Assembly (NCBI GenBank): GCA_016745215.1
Contig: CP050890.1
Span: 930,001 to 994,000, forward strand
Source: Thiohalocapsa sp. PB-PSB1
GTDB taxonomy: Bacteria > Pseudomonadota > Gammaproteobacteria > Chromatiales > Chromatiaceae
Direction of reading: 5' to 3'
Length of the DNA stretch: 64,000 nt
In this document: one piece after another, positions 26,769-36,509 of the stretch
How the letters are laid out: every line of letters begins with the position of its first letter
Numbering within the stretch: position 1 is the stretch's first letter
Notes under the pieces: generated by a model
What the model was told of the DNA's origin: nothing
Databases searched by the model: none
The model's input: the letters and a program-made list of their open reading frames with translations, nothing else
Translations under genes and position numbers: made by a program

Positions 26769-27724
26769 GCATTTATTCGCGCATTCTCGGTACTGGCGGA
26801 TTTTTGCCGAAAAAGGTTGTGACCAACCGCGATCTCGAGCGCATGCTGGATACGACCGATACCTGGATACAGGAACGCACCGGAATCAAGCAGCGCCACG
26901 TAGTCAGCGACGGGGAGACCTGCGTCGATCTCGCGGAGCCAGCTGCTCGTCGCGCCATTGATGCGGCCGGCATCACGCCTGGGGAGATAGATCTGATTGT
27001 TATGGCGACAACTACGCCCGATCAGATCTTTCCAAGCAGTGCCTGTGCTCTGCAAAATCGGCTCGACATCCATGGCTGTCCGGCCTTTGATATTCAGGCG
27101 GTCTGCACCGGATTTGTCTACGCGCTTGGCGTAGCGGACAAATTCATCCGTACCGGTAGTGCATCCAAAGCCCTAGTAGTTGGCGCCGAAGCCTTTTCGC
27201 GGATCATTGATTGGACCGATCGCGGCACCTGTATCATCTTTGGTGACGGAGCCGGTGCAGTCGTGATTGGAGCGGATCATGAGCCCGGCATCATCACTTC
27301 ATGCCTGCATGCCGATGGCGCTTATCGTGAATTGTTGCATGTACCAGCTGGAGTGGGCAACGGCTACAACGGTGCCCTTTTTGTAGAGATGAAGGGTAAT
27401 GAGGTATTTCGTGTGGCCGTAACCACGCTTGGACGCATCGTCGATGAAGTGCTGACAGCCAATGGGATGGAGCGCTCGGATATCGATTGGTTGGTACCGC
27501 ATCAAGCGAATATGCGCATCATTCAGGCTACTGCACGCAAGCTTGATTTGCCGATGGAGCAGGTGGTGGTCACGGTAGATACGCATGGAAATACGTCCGC
27601 GGCTTCGGTGCCGCTTGCCTTTGATCAAGCCGTGCGTGACGGTCGCATTCAGCGTGGCCAGGTTGTTTTAATGGAAGCATTTGGCGGTGGTTTCACCTGG
27701 GGTTCAGTGTTACTACGCTATTAA
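26765..27724 (+). CDS. fabH: Beta-ketoacyl-ACP synthase III
   Basis: Starts fatty-acid chains from acetyl-CoA and malonyl-ACP. The catalytic triad is visible: Cys in DIQAVCTGF near 112, His in VPHQANMRII near 245 and Asn in HGNTSAASVP near 275. Length 319, usual. The GTG start overlaps plsX by 4 nt. Confidence 0.97.
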   Translation: MSIYSRILGTGGFLPKKVVTNRDLERMLDTTDTWIQERTGIKQRHVVSDGETCVDLAEPAARRAIDAAGITPGEIDLIVMATTTPDQIFPSSACALQNRLDIHGCPAFDIQAVCTGFVYALGVADKFIRTGSASKALVVGAEAFSRIIDWTDRGTCIIFGDGAGAVVIGADHEPGIITSCLHADGAYRELLHVPAGVGNGYNGALFVEMKGNEVFRVAVTTLGRIVDEVLTANGMERSDIDWLVPHQANMRIIQATARKLDLPMEQVVVTVDTHGNTSAASVPLAFDQAVRDGRIQRGQVVLMEAFGGGFTWGSVLLRY

Positions 27725-27853
27725 TGACTCTGAGCTGGTAACAGTTCAAAGCGAGTGATTGATGCTTTCTCGGGGCGGTCTATTGCCCAAGCTTCCGGCT
27801 GGTAAAAAATGCGCAAGTTGTTTCTGAATCGTTACTATTGAAGTTTCCACACA

Positions 27854-28804
27854 ATGAAAGTCACTAACCTTGCTATTGTCTTTCCAGGTCAGGGTTCGCA
27901 ATCGGTCGGCATGTTGGACGACCTGGCAGACGGCTTCGCGGTCGTCCGCGATACTTTTGCCGAAGCCTCGGATGTGCTTGAAAGAGATCTTTGGTCATTG
28001 GTCACGGAGGGTCCAAAATCCACACTTGACCAGACCCAGGTCACGCAGCCGGTAATGCTCGCGGCGGGTGTCGCTATTTGGCGTTGTTGGCAAGAACTTG
28101 GTGGTCCACTGCCGGCGATGATGGCAGGCCATAGCCTCGGCGAATACTCTGCTTTGGTTTGTGCGGACGCGGTGACCTTTGCCGACGCAGTCAGACTTAT
28201 TGAGGTGCGTTCGCGGCTGATGCAGCGCGCGGTCCCAGAGGGCGAAGGTGCCATGGCGGCTGTGCTTGGACTGGACAACCAGCAAGTAGTTGATTTGTGT
28301 CGTGAGCAAGCGCAAGGGCAAGTGCTGGAGGCGGTCAACTTCAATGCTCCCATGCAGGTGGTGATTGCTGGCGATCGGGATGCGATCAAGCGCGGAATTG
28401 CGGCGGCCAAGGAGGCTGGGGCCAAACGAGCTATTCAGCTGCCAATCAGCGTACCCTGTCATTCGTCATTACTGCGCGCTGCTGCCGACGAACTTGCGCA
28501 GAGTCTTGCCGATACGCATTTCTCGATGCCATCCGCGGAAATACTGCTCAACGTAACAGTCACCTCACCAAGCGACCCAGACGATTTACGTATGTTGCTC
28601 ACACGTCAACTTCATAGCCCGGTACGTTGGGTCGAGACTGTTCAGGCCATGGCCGCGCGCGGAATTTCCACGATGATCGAATCTGGTCCCGGCAAGGTAT
28701 TGACGGGGCTGGGCAAACGGATTAATAGACAAATCAACGCTTTGCCGGTATTCGACCGGGCTGGGATGGAGAAGGCAATGGAGGCAATCGCAAATGCAGA
28801 ATGA
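27854..28804 (+). CDS. fabD: Malonyl-CoA:ACP transacylase
   Basis: Loads malonyl onto ACP. The nucleophile motif is GHSLGEYSAL near residue 92, FPGQGSQ lies at the start, and the catalytic His is in PISVPCHSSLL near 200. Length 316. It begins 129 bp after fabH and overlaps fabG by 11 nt. Confidence 0.97.
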   Translation: MKVTNLAIVFPGQGSQSVGMLDDLADGFAVVRDTFAEASDVLERDLWSLVTEGPKSTLDQTQVTQPVMLAAGVAIWRCWQELGGPLPAMMAGHSLGEYSALVCADAVTFADAVRLIEVRSRLMQRAVPEGEGAMAAVLGLDNQQVVDLCREQAQGQVLEAVNFNAPMQVVIAGDRDAIKRGIAAAKEAGAKRAIQLPISVPCHSSLLRAAADELAQSLADTHFSMPSAEILLNVTVTSPSDPDDLRMLLTRQLHSPVRWVETVQAMAARGISTMIESGPGKVLTGLGKRINRQINALPVFDRAGMEKAMEAIANAE

Positions 28805-29537
28805 TGAAATTGCCCTTGTGACGGGAGCGAGCCGAGGCATTGGCCGCGCTATCGCAAAGGCGCTGCTTGCCGAGGGAATAGCCGTTGCTGGAACCGCGAC
28901 TACCGCCGCTGGTGCGGAGCGTATTTCGGAGGAACTTGCCGGTGAAGGCCTCCCTGTGATCGGTATCCAACTCGATGTCCAGGATACTAATTCCATCGCA
29001 GCAACGCTGAAGACGATCGTGCAGGAGTTCGGTAGAGCACCCAGTATCCTGGTCAATAATGCGGGTATTACGCGCGACAATCTGTTACCGCGTATGAAGG
29101 ACAGCGAATGGGATGAAGTTATTGATACGAATTTGAACTCGATCTATCGCCTATGTAAGGCGTGCATACGACCAATGTCCAAGGCGCGCAAGGGGCGCAT
29201 CATCAACATCACTTCCGTGATTGCCGCATCTGGGAATGCCGGACAGGTCAACTATGCCGCAAGCAAGGCCGGAATGATCGGCTTCTCCAAGTCCCTTGCC
29301 CGGGAAGTAGGTTCACGTGGCATCACGGTCAATTGTATTGCGCCTGGCTTTATTGATACGGACATGACCAAGGAATTGTCTAAAGAACAACGTGACACAT
29401 TGTTAGGCAATATACCGCTTGGTCGAATGGGGAAGCCCGAGGAAATCTCCGCTGCCGTTATCTTTTTGGCCTCATCTGCGGCTGGCTACATTACCGGTGA
29501 GACACTCCATGTCAATGGTGGCATGCACATGGTGTGA
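28794..29537 (+). CDS. fabG: 3-oxoacyl-ACP reductase
   Basis: NADPH-dependent short-chain dehydrogenase of fatty-acid elongation: TGASRGIGRAIA near 10, NNAGITRDN near 88, the catalytic Ser in ITSVIAASGN and YAASKAG near 155, and a C-terminal NGGMHM. Length 247. The start lies within the fabD end, so translation is coupled. Confidence 0.97.
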   Translation: MQNDEIALVTGASRGIGRAIAKALLAEGIAVAGTATTAAGAERISEELAGEGLPVIGIQLDVQDTNSIAATLKTIVQEFGRAPSILVNNAGITRDNLLPRMKDSEWDEVIDTNLNSIYRLCKACIRPMSKARKGRIINITSVIAASGNAGQVNYAASKAGMIGFSKSLAREVGSRGITVNCIAPGFIDTDMTKELSKEQRDTLLGNIPLGRMGKPEEISAAVIFLASSAAGYITGETLHVNGGMHMV

Positions 29538-29684
29538 GTTGTGCGCAAGCAGTGTATTTAAATACAAAGGCGTCAGCTTGATGTTTGGTTATTATTCGAG
29601 CTTTCACCAAGCGAGCTTTGTCTCTAAAATACGGCGGTTACTACAGCTCCTGCGATCCGCCCATAACCAGAGGGTTACAACATA

Positions 29685-29924
29685 ATGAGCAGCATTGAAG
29701 ATCGAGTCCGCAAAATCGTCGTCGAACAATTGGGCGTTAAGGAAAAAGAAGTGAGCCTAGAGTCGTCATTCGTCGACGATCTCGGTGCTGATTCGCTGGA
29801 TACTGTCGAACTCGTCATGGCGTTGGAGGAAGAGTTCGATACCGAGATTCCGGATGAAGATGCTGAGAAGATCACGACAGTAAAGCAGGCAATCGATTAT
29901 ATCAACGAGCATATCAATAATTGA
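29685..29924 (+). CDS. acpP: Acyl carrier protein
   Basis: A 79-residue acidic protein. The phosphopantetheine serine is in GADSLDTVELVMALEEEF near residue 37. It has its own 148-bp leader after fabG, in keeping with the separate promoter acpP often has. Confidence 0.98.
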   Translation: MSSIEDRVRKIVVEQLGVKEKEVSLESSFVDDLGADSLDTVELVMALEEEFDTEIPDEDAEKITTVKQAIDYINEHINN

Positions 29925-30046
29925 CGCTATTCAGCGGAAACAACGGCCTGAACTCCGCTTGGTTGCCGATAGCTCGGCGCTGGCGGAGTCGCTAACGCGT
30001 TCGACCTCCGCAGAATTGCATCTAGACTCAATTGAGAGGTTAAGTC

Positions 30047-31285
30047 ATGTCAGCTAGAAGAGTCGTCGTCACCGGTATAGGAATCGTCGCGCCGGTTGGG
30101 CTCGACATAAAGTCCGCGTGGGACAGTATTCTCGCTGGCCGCAGTGGGATTCAGCGCATTACACACTTCGATGTTGAGCGCTTCAGTACGCGCTTTGGCG
30201 GACCAATATATGGCTTCGATCCTAGTCTTTACGTGTCGAAAAAAGAAGTTAAAAAGATGGATGCTTTTATCCATTATGGAGTAGCGGCAGGTACTCAGGC
30301 CATCGAAGATTCTGGTCTTCCGATTAACGATGAAACACGTAAGCGTATTGGGGTAGCTATTGGCTCAGGTATCGGTGGTATTACCGGGATTGAAAATAAC
30401 TATGCGATTTATCGAGACAGCGGGCCACGAAGGATATCTCCATTCTTTGTTCCAGCTAATATCGTCAATATGGTCGCAGGGGATCTTTCTATCAAGTATG
30501 GACTCAAGGGGCCAAATTTCTCGATCGTTTCTGCTTGCGCCACGGGAACACATAATATCGGCGAAGCTGTCCACATGATTCGTCACGGCATTGTGGATGC
30601 GATGGTAGCTGGCGGCTCTGAAATGGCCACCTCCCCAGTGGGCTTGGGTGGTTTTTCCGCAGCACGTGCGCTGTCTACTCGTAATGATGATCCGGAAGGC
30701 GCCAGTCGACCATTCGATAAGGATCGGGACGGTTTCGTCCTCAGTGATGGAGCAGGTGTCGTGGTGTTGGAAGAATACGAGTTGGCGAAGGCTCGCAATG
30801 CAACGATTTACGCCGAAGTGGTTGGTGTTGGCATGAACTCTGATGCCTATCATATGACAGCCCCGTTGGAGGACGGTGAAGGGGCCTGTGACTGTATGCA
30901 GATAGCGCTGCAAGATGCGGGTCTGAATCCTGAGTCGATCGACTACATCAATACTCACGGAACATCGACTCCAGCTGGCGACATTGCCGAGGTCAGGGCC
31001 ATCAAACTCGCGTTTGGTGAGCATGCATATAAATTAGCCGTCAGTTCCACCAAATCCATGACCGGACACATGCTGGGTGCTGCTGGTAGTGCCGAGGCAA
31101 TCTTCAGCCTGTTGGCGATTCGCGATCAGGTCGCGCCGCCCACCATCAATTATCAGACCCCAGACCCGGAATGCGATCTTGATTGTGTGCCCAATACAGC
31201 TCGGAACATGAAAATCGACTATGCCCTCACCAATTCCTTCGGTTTCGGCGGTACCAACGGCACTTTGATCTTTAAGAAGCTTTAG
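30047..31285 (+). CDS. fabF: Beta-ketoacyl-ACP synthase II
   Basis: Elongating condensing enzyme: Cys in VSACATGTHNIGEA near 164, His in THGTSTPAGD near 304 and His in KSMTGHMLGAAG near 341, with the FGFGGTNGTL C-terminus. Length 412. SD GAGAGG lies ahead of the ATG. Confidence 0.97.
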   Translation: MSARRVVVTGIGIVAPVGLDIKSAWDSILAGRSGIQRITHFDVERFSTRFGGPIYGFDPSLYVSKKEVKKMDAFIHYGVAAGTQAIEDSGLPINDETRKRIGVAIGSGIGGITGIENNYAIYRDSGPRRISPFFVPANIVNMVAGDLSIKYGLKGPNFSIVSACATGTHNIGEAVHMIRHGIVDAMVAGGSEMATSPVGLGGFSAARALSTRNDDPEGASRPFDKDRDGFVLSDGAGVVVLEEYELAKARNATIYAEVVGVGMNSDAYHMTAPLEDGEGACDCMQIALQDAGLNPESIDYINTHGTSTPAGDIAEVRAIKLAFGEHAYKLAVSSTKSMTGHMLGAAGSAEAIFSLLAIRDQVAPPTINYQTPDPECDLDCVPNTARNMKIDYALTNSFGFGGTNGTLIFKKL

Positions 31286-31338
31286 TCGAGGGGTCGGCAA
31301 CTCTTGGCGACTCAGCAGTCGATCATTGTTTTATTATT

Positions 31339-32175
31339 GTGAAGGTTGCTTTGGTCAATGGCCAAGAACGCGCGGTGGTCAGCATCGAAGACCGAGGTTT
31401 ATTGTATGGTGACGGGCTGTTCGAGACAATCGCCGTGCGCGGCGGCGCTCCCTGTCGCTGGTCGGCACATTTTGCGCGCATGGCCCGCGGTGCCGAACGG
31501 CTAGGGATTCCTTGTCCGGATGCCCAGTTAATTCGCAGCGAAGTGGATGCCTTGGTGGACGGCATTGAGCATGCTGTCCTGAGACTAACGCTGACACGAG
31601 GTGGGGGCGGGCGAGGTTACCGAGCGCCTGATGTGCAGTTACCTACCCGGATTTTGGCGCTGTATCCGAGTCCCGCACCTGAAGTCGGTCCGAATAACAG
31701 TGCCGTTCAGCTCCGGCTTTGTCACACACGGCTTGGCGAGAACCCTCTGCTAGCCGGAATTAAGCACCTCAATCGGCTGGAGCAAGTGTTGGCACGTTCG
31801 GAATGGCAGCGCCCTGAGATCACAGATGGTTTGATGACTGATTACCAGGGACATCTGATTTGTGGAACCATGACAAATGTATTTCTGGTATTCGACGACG
31901 GCATCGTGACACCGGCTCTGGATCGCTGCGGGGTTGTCGGTACCACTCGTTCTCTGGTGTTTGAATGCGCGGCGGTACTTGGTATTCCGCTGGCCGAGCG
32001 CGAGGTTCCCAGCGCCGAACTGTGGCGAGCCCAGGCCTTGTTCGTCACCAACTCGCTGCTTGGTATGCTTCCGGTAGCGCGGCTGGAATCCTGGGAATAT
32101 GATGACCGTGCAGTACCAGCCCCATTGCTGGCGCGGGTGAACCAAGGCGTATTTCAGCCGGAGATGCCAACATGA
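31339..32175 (+). CDS. pabC: Aminodeoxychorismate lyase
   Basis: A PLP fold-type IV enzyme that releases p-aminobenzoate for folate. GLLYGDGLFETIAVRGG is near 20-36, the PLP lysine is in GIKHLNRLEQVLAR near 140, and the late TNSLLGMLPV is typical. Length 278, GTG start. It overlaps mltG by 4 nt. Confidence 0.92.
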   Translation: MKVALVNGQERAVVSIEDRGLLYGDGLFETIAVRGGAPCRWSAHFARMARGAERLGIPCPDAQLIRSEVDALVDGIEHAVLRLTLTRGGGGRGYRAPDVQLPTRILALYPSPAPEVGPNNSAVQLRLCHTRLGENPLLAGIKHLNRLEQVLARSEWQRPEITDGLMTDYQGHLICGTMTNVFLVFDDGIVTPALDRCGVVGTTRSLVFECAAVLGIPLAEREVPSAELWRAQALFVTNSLLGMLPVARLESWEYDDRAVPAPLLARVNQGVFQPEMPT

Positions 32176-33200
32176 AGAATATCTTGGTAACTCTGATGAT
32201 TCTGGGCTTGGTTGCCACGGCCATGCTCAGCGCGGGTTTATCTTGGTATCAACGGTTTCTGGAAGAGCCCGTTGTGCTGGAGAAAGAGCAAATGCTGTTC
32301 ACCGTGTCACCTGGTGCCACAGTGCGCAGCGTTGCACATAAGTTAGCGGACCGGGGTTTGATATCGAGTCGCTTCCTCTTTACGATGCTGGCCTACCAAA
32401 CCAATCAAGAGGAGGCACTTAAAGCTGGCGAATATGCGATCACCGCTGGTATGCATCCGCCGCAGTTGCTGGATCTATTCACCAGTGGTAAATCAGTTCA
32501 GTTTCCAGTTACATTAATTCCAGGTATTACCTTCGGAGAGGCGGTTCAGCGCGTCTCCGATTCAGATGTTTTTAAGATCGAACTGGCTGGTCTTCCGGAC
32601 GCGGAGATCATGCAACGCATCGGACTCGATGCGGAGCACCCAGAAGGCTGGTTGTTTCCGGATACCTACCTATTTGACCGCGGCACCACCGACACCGAGA
32701 TCTTAAAACGCGCTTACCAGCGGATGCGCTCGGTGTTGGAACAGGAGTGGACAAAACGCGAGGATGGCTTACCGATTAATACGCCCTACCAGGCGTTGAT
32801 TCTGGCGTCTATTGTCGAAAAAGAAACCGGTCTGGCTGCCGAGCGTCCTCGTATCGCTGGGGTATTTACACGGCGGTTGCAGCAAGGTATGAAATTACAG
32901 ACTGACCCCACCGTGATCTATGGCATGGGCGAAGAGTATGATGGCAACATCCGTCGCGATGACCTAACCAAACCCACCCCTTATAATACTTATGTGATCA
33001 AAGGATTGCCGCCGACACCTATCGCGTTGCCCGGTCGCGAAGCGATCAATGCGGTGCTGCATCCAGCTGCTGGTGATTCGCTTTATTTTGTGGCCCGTGG
33101 CGATGGCAGTCATCACTTCTCGGCAACCCTGGATGAGCACAATTGTGCTGTGCGCCAGTACCAACTGAACATCCCATGCCCAAAATTGACAGAGCAATAA
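32172..33200 (+). CDS. mltG: Endolytic transglycosylase MltG
   Basis: An inner-membrane lytic transglycosylase that cuts nascent glycan strands and sets their length. A membrane anchor spans residues about 4-24, then a LysM-like region, then the YceG domain with ILASIVEKETGLAAERP (catalytic Glu near 218) and MKLQTDPTVIYGMG. Length 342. tmk begins 4 nt after its stop. Confidence 0.95.
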   Translation: MKNILVTLMILGLVATAMLSAGLSWYQRFLEEPVVLEKEQMLFTVSPGATVRSVAHKLADRGLISSRFLFTMLAYQTNQEEALKAGEYAITAGMHPPQLLDLFTSGKSVQFPVTLIPGITFGEAVQRVSDSDVFKIELAGLPDAEIMQRIGLDAEHPEGWLFPDTYLFDRGTTDTEILKRAYQRMRSVLEQEWTKREDGLPINTPYQALILASIVEKETGLAAERPRIAGVFTRRLQQGMKLQTDPTVIYGMGEEYDGNIRRDDLTKPTPYNTYVIKGLPPTPIALPGREAINAVLHPAAGDSLYFVARGDGSHHFSATLDEHNCAVRQYQLNIPCPKLTEQ

Positions 33201-33204
33201 CACC

Positions 33205-33849
33205 TTGAGGACTTCGCGCGGACGCTTTATCACACTGGAAGGTATTGAGGGAGCTGGGAAATCGACCCAACGCGATGTCGTCCGGGAGGTGTTGATTCAG
33301 GCTGGCCTAGACCCGTTGTTGACGCGCGAACCGGGGGGGTCTGAGATCGCTGAGCGCATGCGCGCATTATTACTCGACAAAAGTAATCAGGGGATGCACG
33401 CCGATGCCGAGTTGTTGCTGCTGTTCGCGGCTCGCGCGGAGCATTTGCACAAGCGTATCCTGCCCGCATTGGAGGTTGGACAATGGGTACTGTGCGATCG
33501 TTTTACCGATGCTACCTACGCCTATCAAGGTGCTGGCAGGGGGCTAGACCGGGCACGCATTGCGATGCTTGAAACCTTTGTACAAGGATCGTTGCGCCCA
33601 GATCTAACGTTGCTTTTTGATTTAGCGCCTGCTGCTGGGTTGGCCCGGGTCCACAGCAGGTCCGATCCGGACCGCTTTGAGAGCGAGGCTCTGGTATTCT
33701 TCGAGCGCGTTCGCTCGGATTACTTGCGCATTGCGCATTGCGAGCCTGAGCGGGTGCGGCAGATTGATGCTGGGCGTGACAGTATGACCGTCGCCGCGGA
33801 TGTACGTCGCATTGTAGGTGACTATGTTGCAGCGCTCGGCTCGTCCTAG
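33205..33849 (+). CDS. tmk: Thymidylate kinase
   Basis: Phosphorylates dTMP. GIEGAGKSTQ P-loop near 13-22, the DR(F) motif in LCDRFTDATYAYQGAGRG near 96 and the REPGGSEIAE segment. Length 214. The start is TTG. The TAG stop is the first base triplet of a short family A end fragment (TAGGCGATTGCCGG). Confidence 0.95.
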   Translation: MRTSRGRFITLEGIEGAGKSTQRDVVREVLIQAGLDPLLTREPGGSEIAERMRALLLDKSNQGMHADAELLLLFAARAEHLHKRILPALEVGQWVLCDRFTDATYAYQGAGRGLDRARIAMLETFVQGSLRPDLTLLFDLAPAAGLARVHSRSDPDRFESEALVFFERVRSDYLRIAHCEPERVRQIDAGRDSMTVAADVRRIVGDYVAALGSS

Positions 33850-33889
33850 GCGATTGCCGGAAACCTGCTTAACAGATAACACAGCGTTA

Positions 33890-34046
33890 GGCGATTGCTC
33901 GAGAGAAACAGACCAACTAGCGCCGGATCCTCGTTTGCCCTCGCGAAGCAGCGACCCGCCCATAATCACTCTACAGGCGGTTTGCCGTGACAAAAAAGGC
34001 GGACGAGAAGACAAGCCAGGTGGTCTATTTCTCGACAGAGATCGCC
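33890..34046. repeat. Family A element, copy 4 (complete, TTA duplication)
   Basis: 157 bp between tmk and holB, flanked by TTA at 33887-33889 and 34047-34049. Forward orientation, with a left end of GGCGATTGCTCGAGAG. An isolated family A terminus (33847-33861) lies just to its left, at the tmk stop. The element and its flanks open a 354-bp gap in what is normally a tight tmk-holB junction. Nothing else was seen in the gap. Confidence 0.85.
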
Positions 34047-34203
34047 TTAACATTCGCCTTTCAAGGAAGGCTGAAGCGAACAGTATAAATCCTCTGAGGC
34101 CGGGCCGACTTAAAAGACGGGAAGTTCAAGGTAAGCCATGCGCTGTAACGGTTGACAGATATCGCCCCAGCTGCCTATTTCAATCGCCGTTTATGAGAAC
34201 TCC

Positions 34204-35247
34204 ATGAGCCCGGTTGCTGCTGCAACACCCTTACGACCATTTGAGCCGCTCCCTTGGCTGCAGTCACACTGGCAGCGGCTATGGGATGCACATTGCAATG
34301 ACCGACTTCCCCATGCGTTGATTCTGATTGGCCCAGCGGGCATCGGCAAGCGCCACTTTGCCGACCGGTTTGCCGCCGCGTTAATGTGCACAAATACGGG
34401 TGCAGAAGGCCAACCCTGTGGTGTCTGTGCCGATTGTGTACTGTTGAGTGCTGGCACCCATCCAGATCTGATCCATCTTGATCCGGATCCCGAGTCGAAG
34501 AGCAACGAGATAAAAATCGACGCGGTGCGCGAGTTGTGCAACCGCCAGTCACTGACCGCGAATCGTGGCCCGCGCACGGTGCTGCGGATTGCACCGGCCG
34601 AGGCAATGAACAGGTTTGCGGCCAACAGCCTATTGAAGACTCTCGAAGAACCTGCCGATTCGACCTTATTGATACTGATTTCCGAGAATCCGGGTGGCTT
34701 ACCCTCCACGGTGATCAGTCGTTGTCAGCCTTTGACCATGCTGCCGCCCGATGCTGAAAACGCCGAACGCTGGTTATCAGCCAAACTGAACAACCCTGAG
34801 ATCGAAACTCGACTCTTGTTGCGACTGGCACAGGATGCTCCGCTGCGAGCGCTGGTCATTTCCAACGATCACTGGCTGACGCTTCGGGATGACTGCTTCC
34901 GCCGGTTTCAGGCCATCGCGATGGGCGACCAAGATCCGCTTGCCGCAGCAAGCGCTTGGCAGCAATTGGATGTGGAGTTACTATTGGAGTGGCTGGCAGG
35001 TTGGGTCAGCGACTTGCTTCGCATTGGTCAAAACGGCGACTGCGCCTATCTGAATAATCCTGATCGACGTACCGAACTGACTATTTTGGCCTTACGGCTG
35101 GTGCCGCTGGATGTCCATCTCTATTTACAGCAAGTACTCAAAGCGAAAGCGCTATCCGCGTTACCAATCAATAAACTCTTATTGTTCGAATCATTGCTCG
35201 TGCGTTGGGCGCGGCTTTCGGCGGGGATTGATTTAAATGGAAACTGA
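34204..35247 (+). CDS. holB: DNA polymerase III delta-prime subunit
   Basis: A clamp-loader subunit. The Walker A-like GPAGIGKRHF is near 42, the zinc module (C in LMCTNTG, CGVCADC near 60-80) and LLKTLEEPADSTLLIL near 142-157 are typical. Length 347. Its 3' end overlaps pilZ by 11 nt. Confidence 0.92.
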   Translation: MSPVAAATPLRPFEPLPWLQSHWQRLWDAHCNDRLPHALILIGPAGIGKRHFADRFAAALMCTNTGAEGQPCGVCADCVLLSAGTHPDLIHLDPDPESKSNEIKIDAVRELCNRQSLTANRGPRTVLRIAPAEAMNRFAANSLLKTLEEPADSTLLILISENPGGLPSTVISRCQPLTMLPPDAENAERWLSAKLNNPEIETRLLLRLAQDAPLRALVISNDHWLTLRDDCFRRFQAIAMGDQDPLAAASAWQQLDVELLLEWLAGWVSDLLRIGQNGDCAYLNNPDRRTELTILALRLVPLDVHLYLQQVLKAKALSALPINKLLLFESLLVRWARLSAGIDLNGN

Positions 35248-35596
35248 ACGTAAGGGCGGTGGACGCCAGCGTATTCTCAGCTTTGTCATCAAAGACAAAC
35301 CAGCGCTGTATGCCGCCTACATGTCTTTTGTCAAGAATGGTGGTTTGTTCATTCCCACCAACAAGCGCTACAACCTTGGGGATGAGCTTTTCCTGCTGTT
35401 GCAATTGATGGGCGAGACAGAGCGCATCCCGGTAGCCGGCAAGGTAGTCTGGATCACGCCGGAGGGGGCAGAAGGGAACCGTCAGGTCGGTGTCGGCATC
35501 CAATTCGCCGATCAAGACAAGGGAGCAGCAAGGCGTAGGATCGAGGAATACCTCGCCGGCGGCATTGAGGCGGATCGTCCCACGAATACGATATAG
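35237..35596 (+). CDS. pilZ: PilZ-domain protein of type IV pilus assembly
   Basis: The 119 residues form a PilZ fold resembling PilZ encoded after holB in pseudomonads and xanthomonads, required there for pilus biogenesis through FimX and PilB. GGLFIPTNKRYNLGDELFLLL and GKVVWITP...RQVGVGIQF are the family core; the canonical RxxxR c-di-GMP motif is not evident, as in this subfamily. It overlaps holB. Confidence 0.88.
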   Translation: METERKGGGRQRILSFVIKDKPALYAAYMSFVKNGGLFIPTNKRYNLGDELFLLLQLMGETERIPVAGKVVWITPEGAEGNRQVGVGIQFADQDKGAARRRIEEYLAGGIEADRPTNTI

Positions 35597-35685
35597 TTAT
35601 CAGTTGTCGTCCAGATAGTCTATAGCCTGTCCAATCATATCCTGTGGCAGGTTTTATGTTCATGCCACCAACTTCGGACAGGCCT

Positions 35686-36489
35686 ATGCTTGTGGATTCA
35701 CACTGTCATCTGGATCGCGTCGACCTTGCGCCATATGACAACTGTTTTGATTTGCTGATGCGACAAACCCGATCCGACGGAATCGGGCACATACTATGTG
35801 TTTGCATAAATCTTGAATGCTACCCCGCAATGCGCGCCCTGGTTGCCGACTACGATGATGTGTCGGTGTCGGTCGGTGTTCATCCCAACGAGGGTACGAA
35901 TGAGACCCATGTCCGTGAACCAGATGTGGAAGACTTGCTGCGGATCGCCGATGATCCGCAGGTAGTTGCGATTGGCGAAACGGGGCTTGACTACCACTAT
36001 GGCGAAAATAACCAACAACAGCAGCGTGCACGCTTTCGCGTTCACATCGAAGCCGCGCGCCGCTGCCGAAAACCTTTGATCGTGCATACCCGAGATGCCC
36101 GGGAAGACACCATCGCGATCTTGCGCGATGCTGGTGCAGAGGACGCTGGCGGCGTGATGCACTGCTTCACCGAAACTTGGGAGATGGCAAAACAGGCTCT
36201 GGATCTGGGATTTTACATCTCTTTTTCTGGCATCCTCACTTTCAGGAATGCCGAAGCATTGCGCGACGTGGCGCGTCAAGTGCCGCTGGACCGCCTATTG
36301 ATCGAGACCGATTCGCCCTATCTTGCGCCAACTCCACATCGCGGCAAGAAAAACCAGCCACGCTATGTCACGTATGTGGCGGACAAGATCGCCGAGGTGC
36401 GCGGTATGCAGCCTGAGGCCGTTGCAGAGGTCACTACGGATAACTTTTTTCGGCTGTTCGCGGGCGCGAGCACGTTGGCGACGGAATGA
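35686..36489 (+). CDS. tatD: TatD family metal-dependent deoxyribonuclease
   Basis: A TIM-barrel metallohydrolase. DSHCHLD at the start, GETGLDYHY near 98, VHTRDA near 132, MHCFTETWE near 158 and ETDSPYLAP near 207 give the metal ligands. The ATG at 35686 is chosen so that the protein begins MLVDSHCHLD; an in-frame GTG at 35644 would add 14 residues. Length 267. It ends the yceD-to-tatD cluster. A family A terminus fragment lies 5 nt after its stop, at 36494-36509. Confidence 0.9.
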   Translation: MLVDSHCHLDRVDLAPYDNCFDLLMRQTRSDGIGHILCVCINLECYPAMRALVADYDDVSVSVGVHPNEGTNETHVREPDVEDLLRIADDPQVVAIGETGLDYHYGENNQQQQRARFRVHIEAARRCRKPLIVHTRDAREDTIAILRDAGAEDAGGVMHCFTETWEMAKQALDLGFYISFSGILTFRNAEALRDVARQVPLDRLLIETDSPYLAPTPHRGKKNQPRYVTYVADKIAEVRGMQPEAVAEVTTDNFFRLFAGASTLATE

Positions 36490-36509
36490 GTCGTAAGGCG
36501 GTTGCCGGA

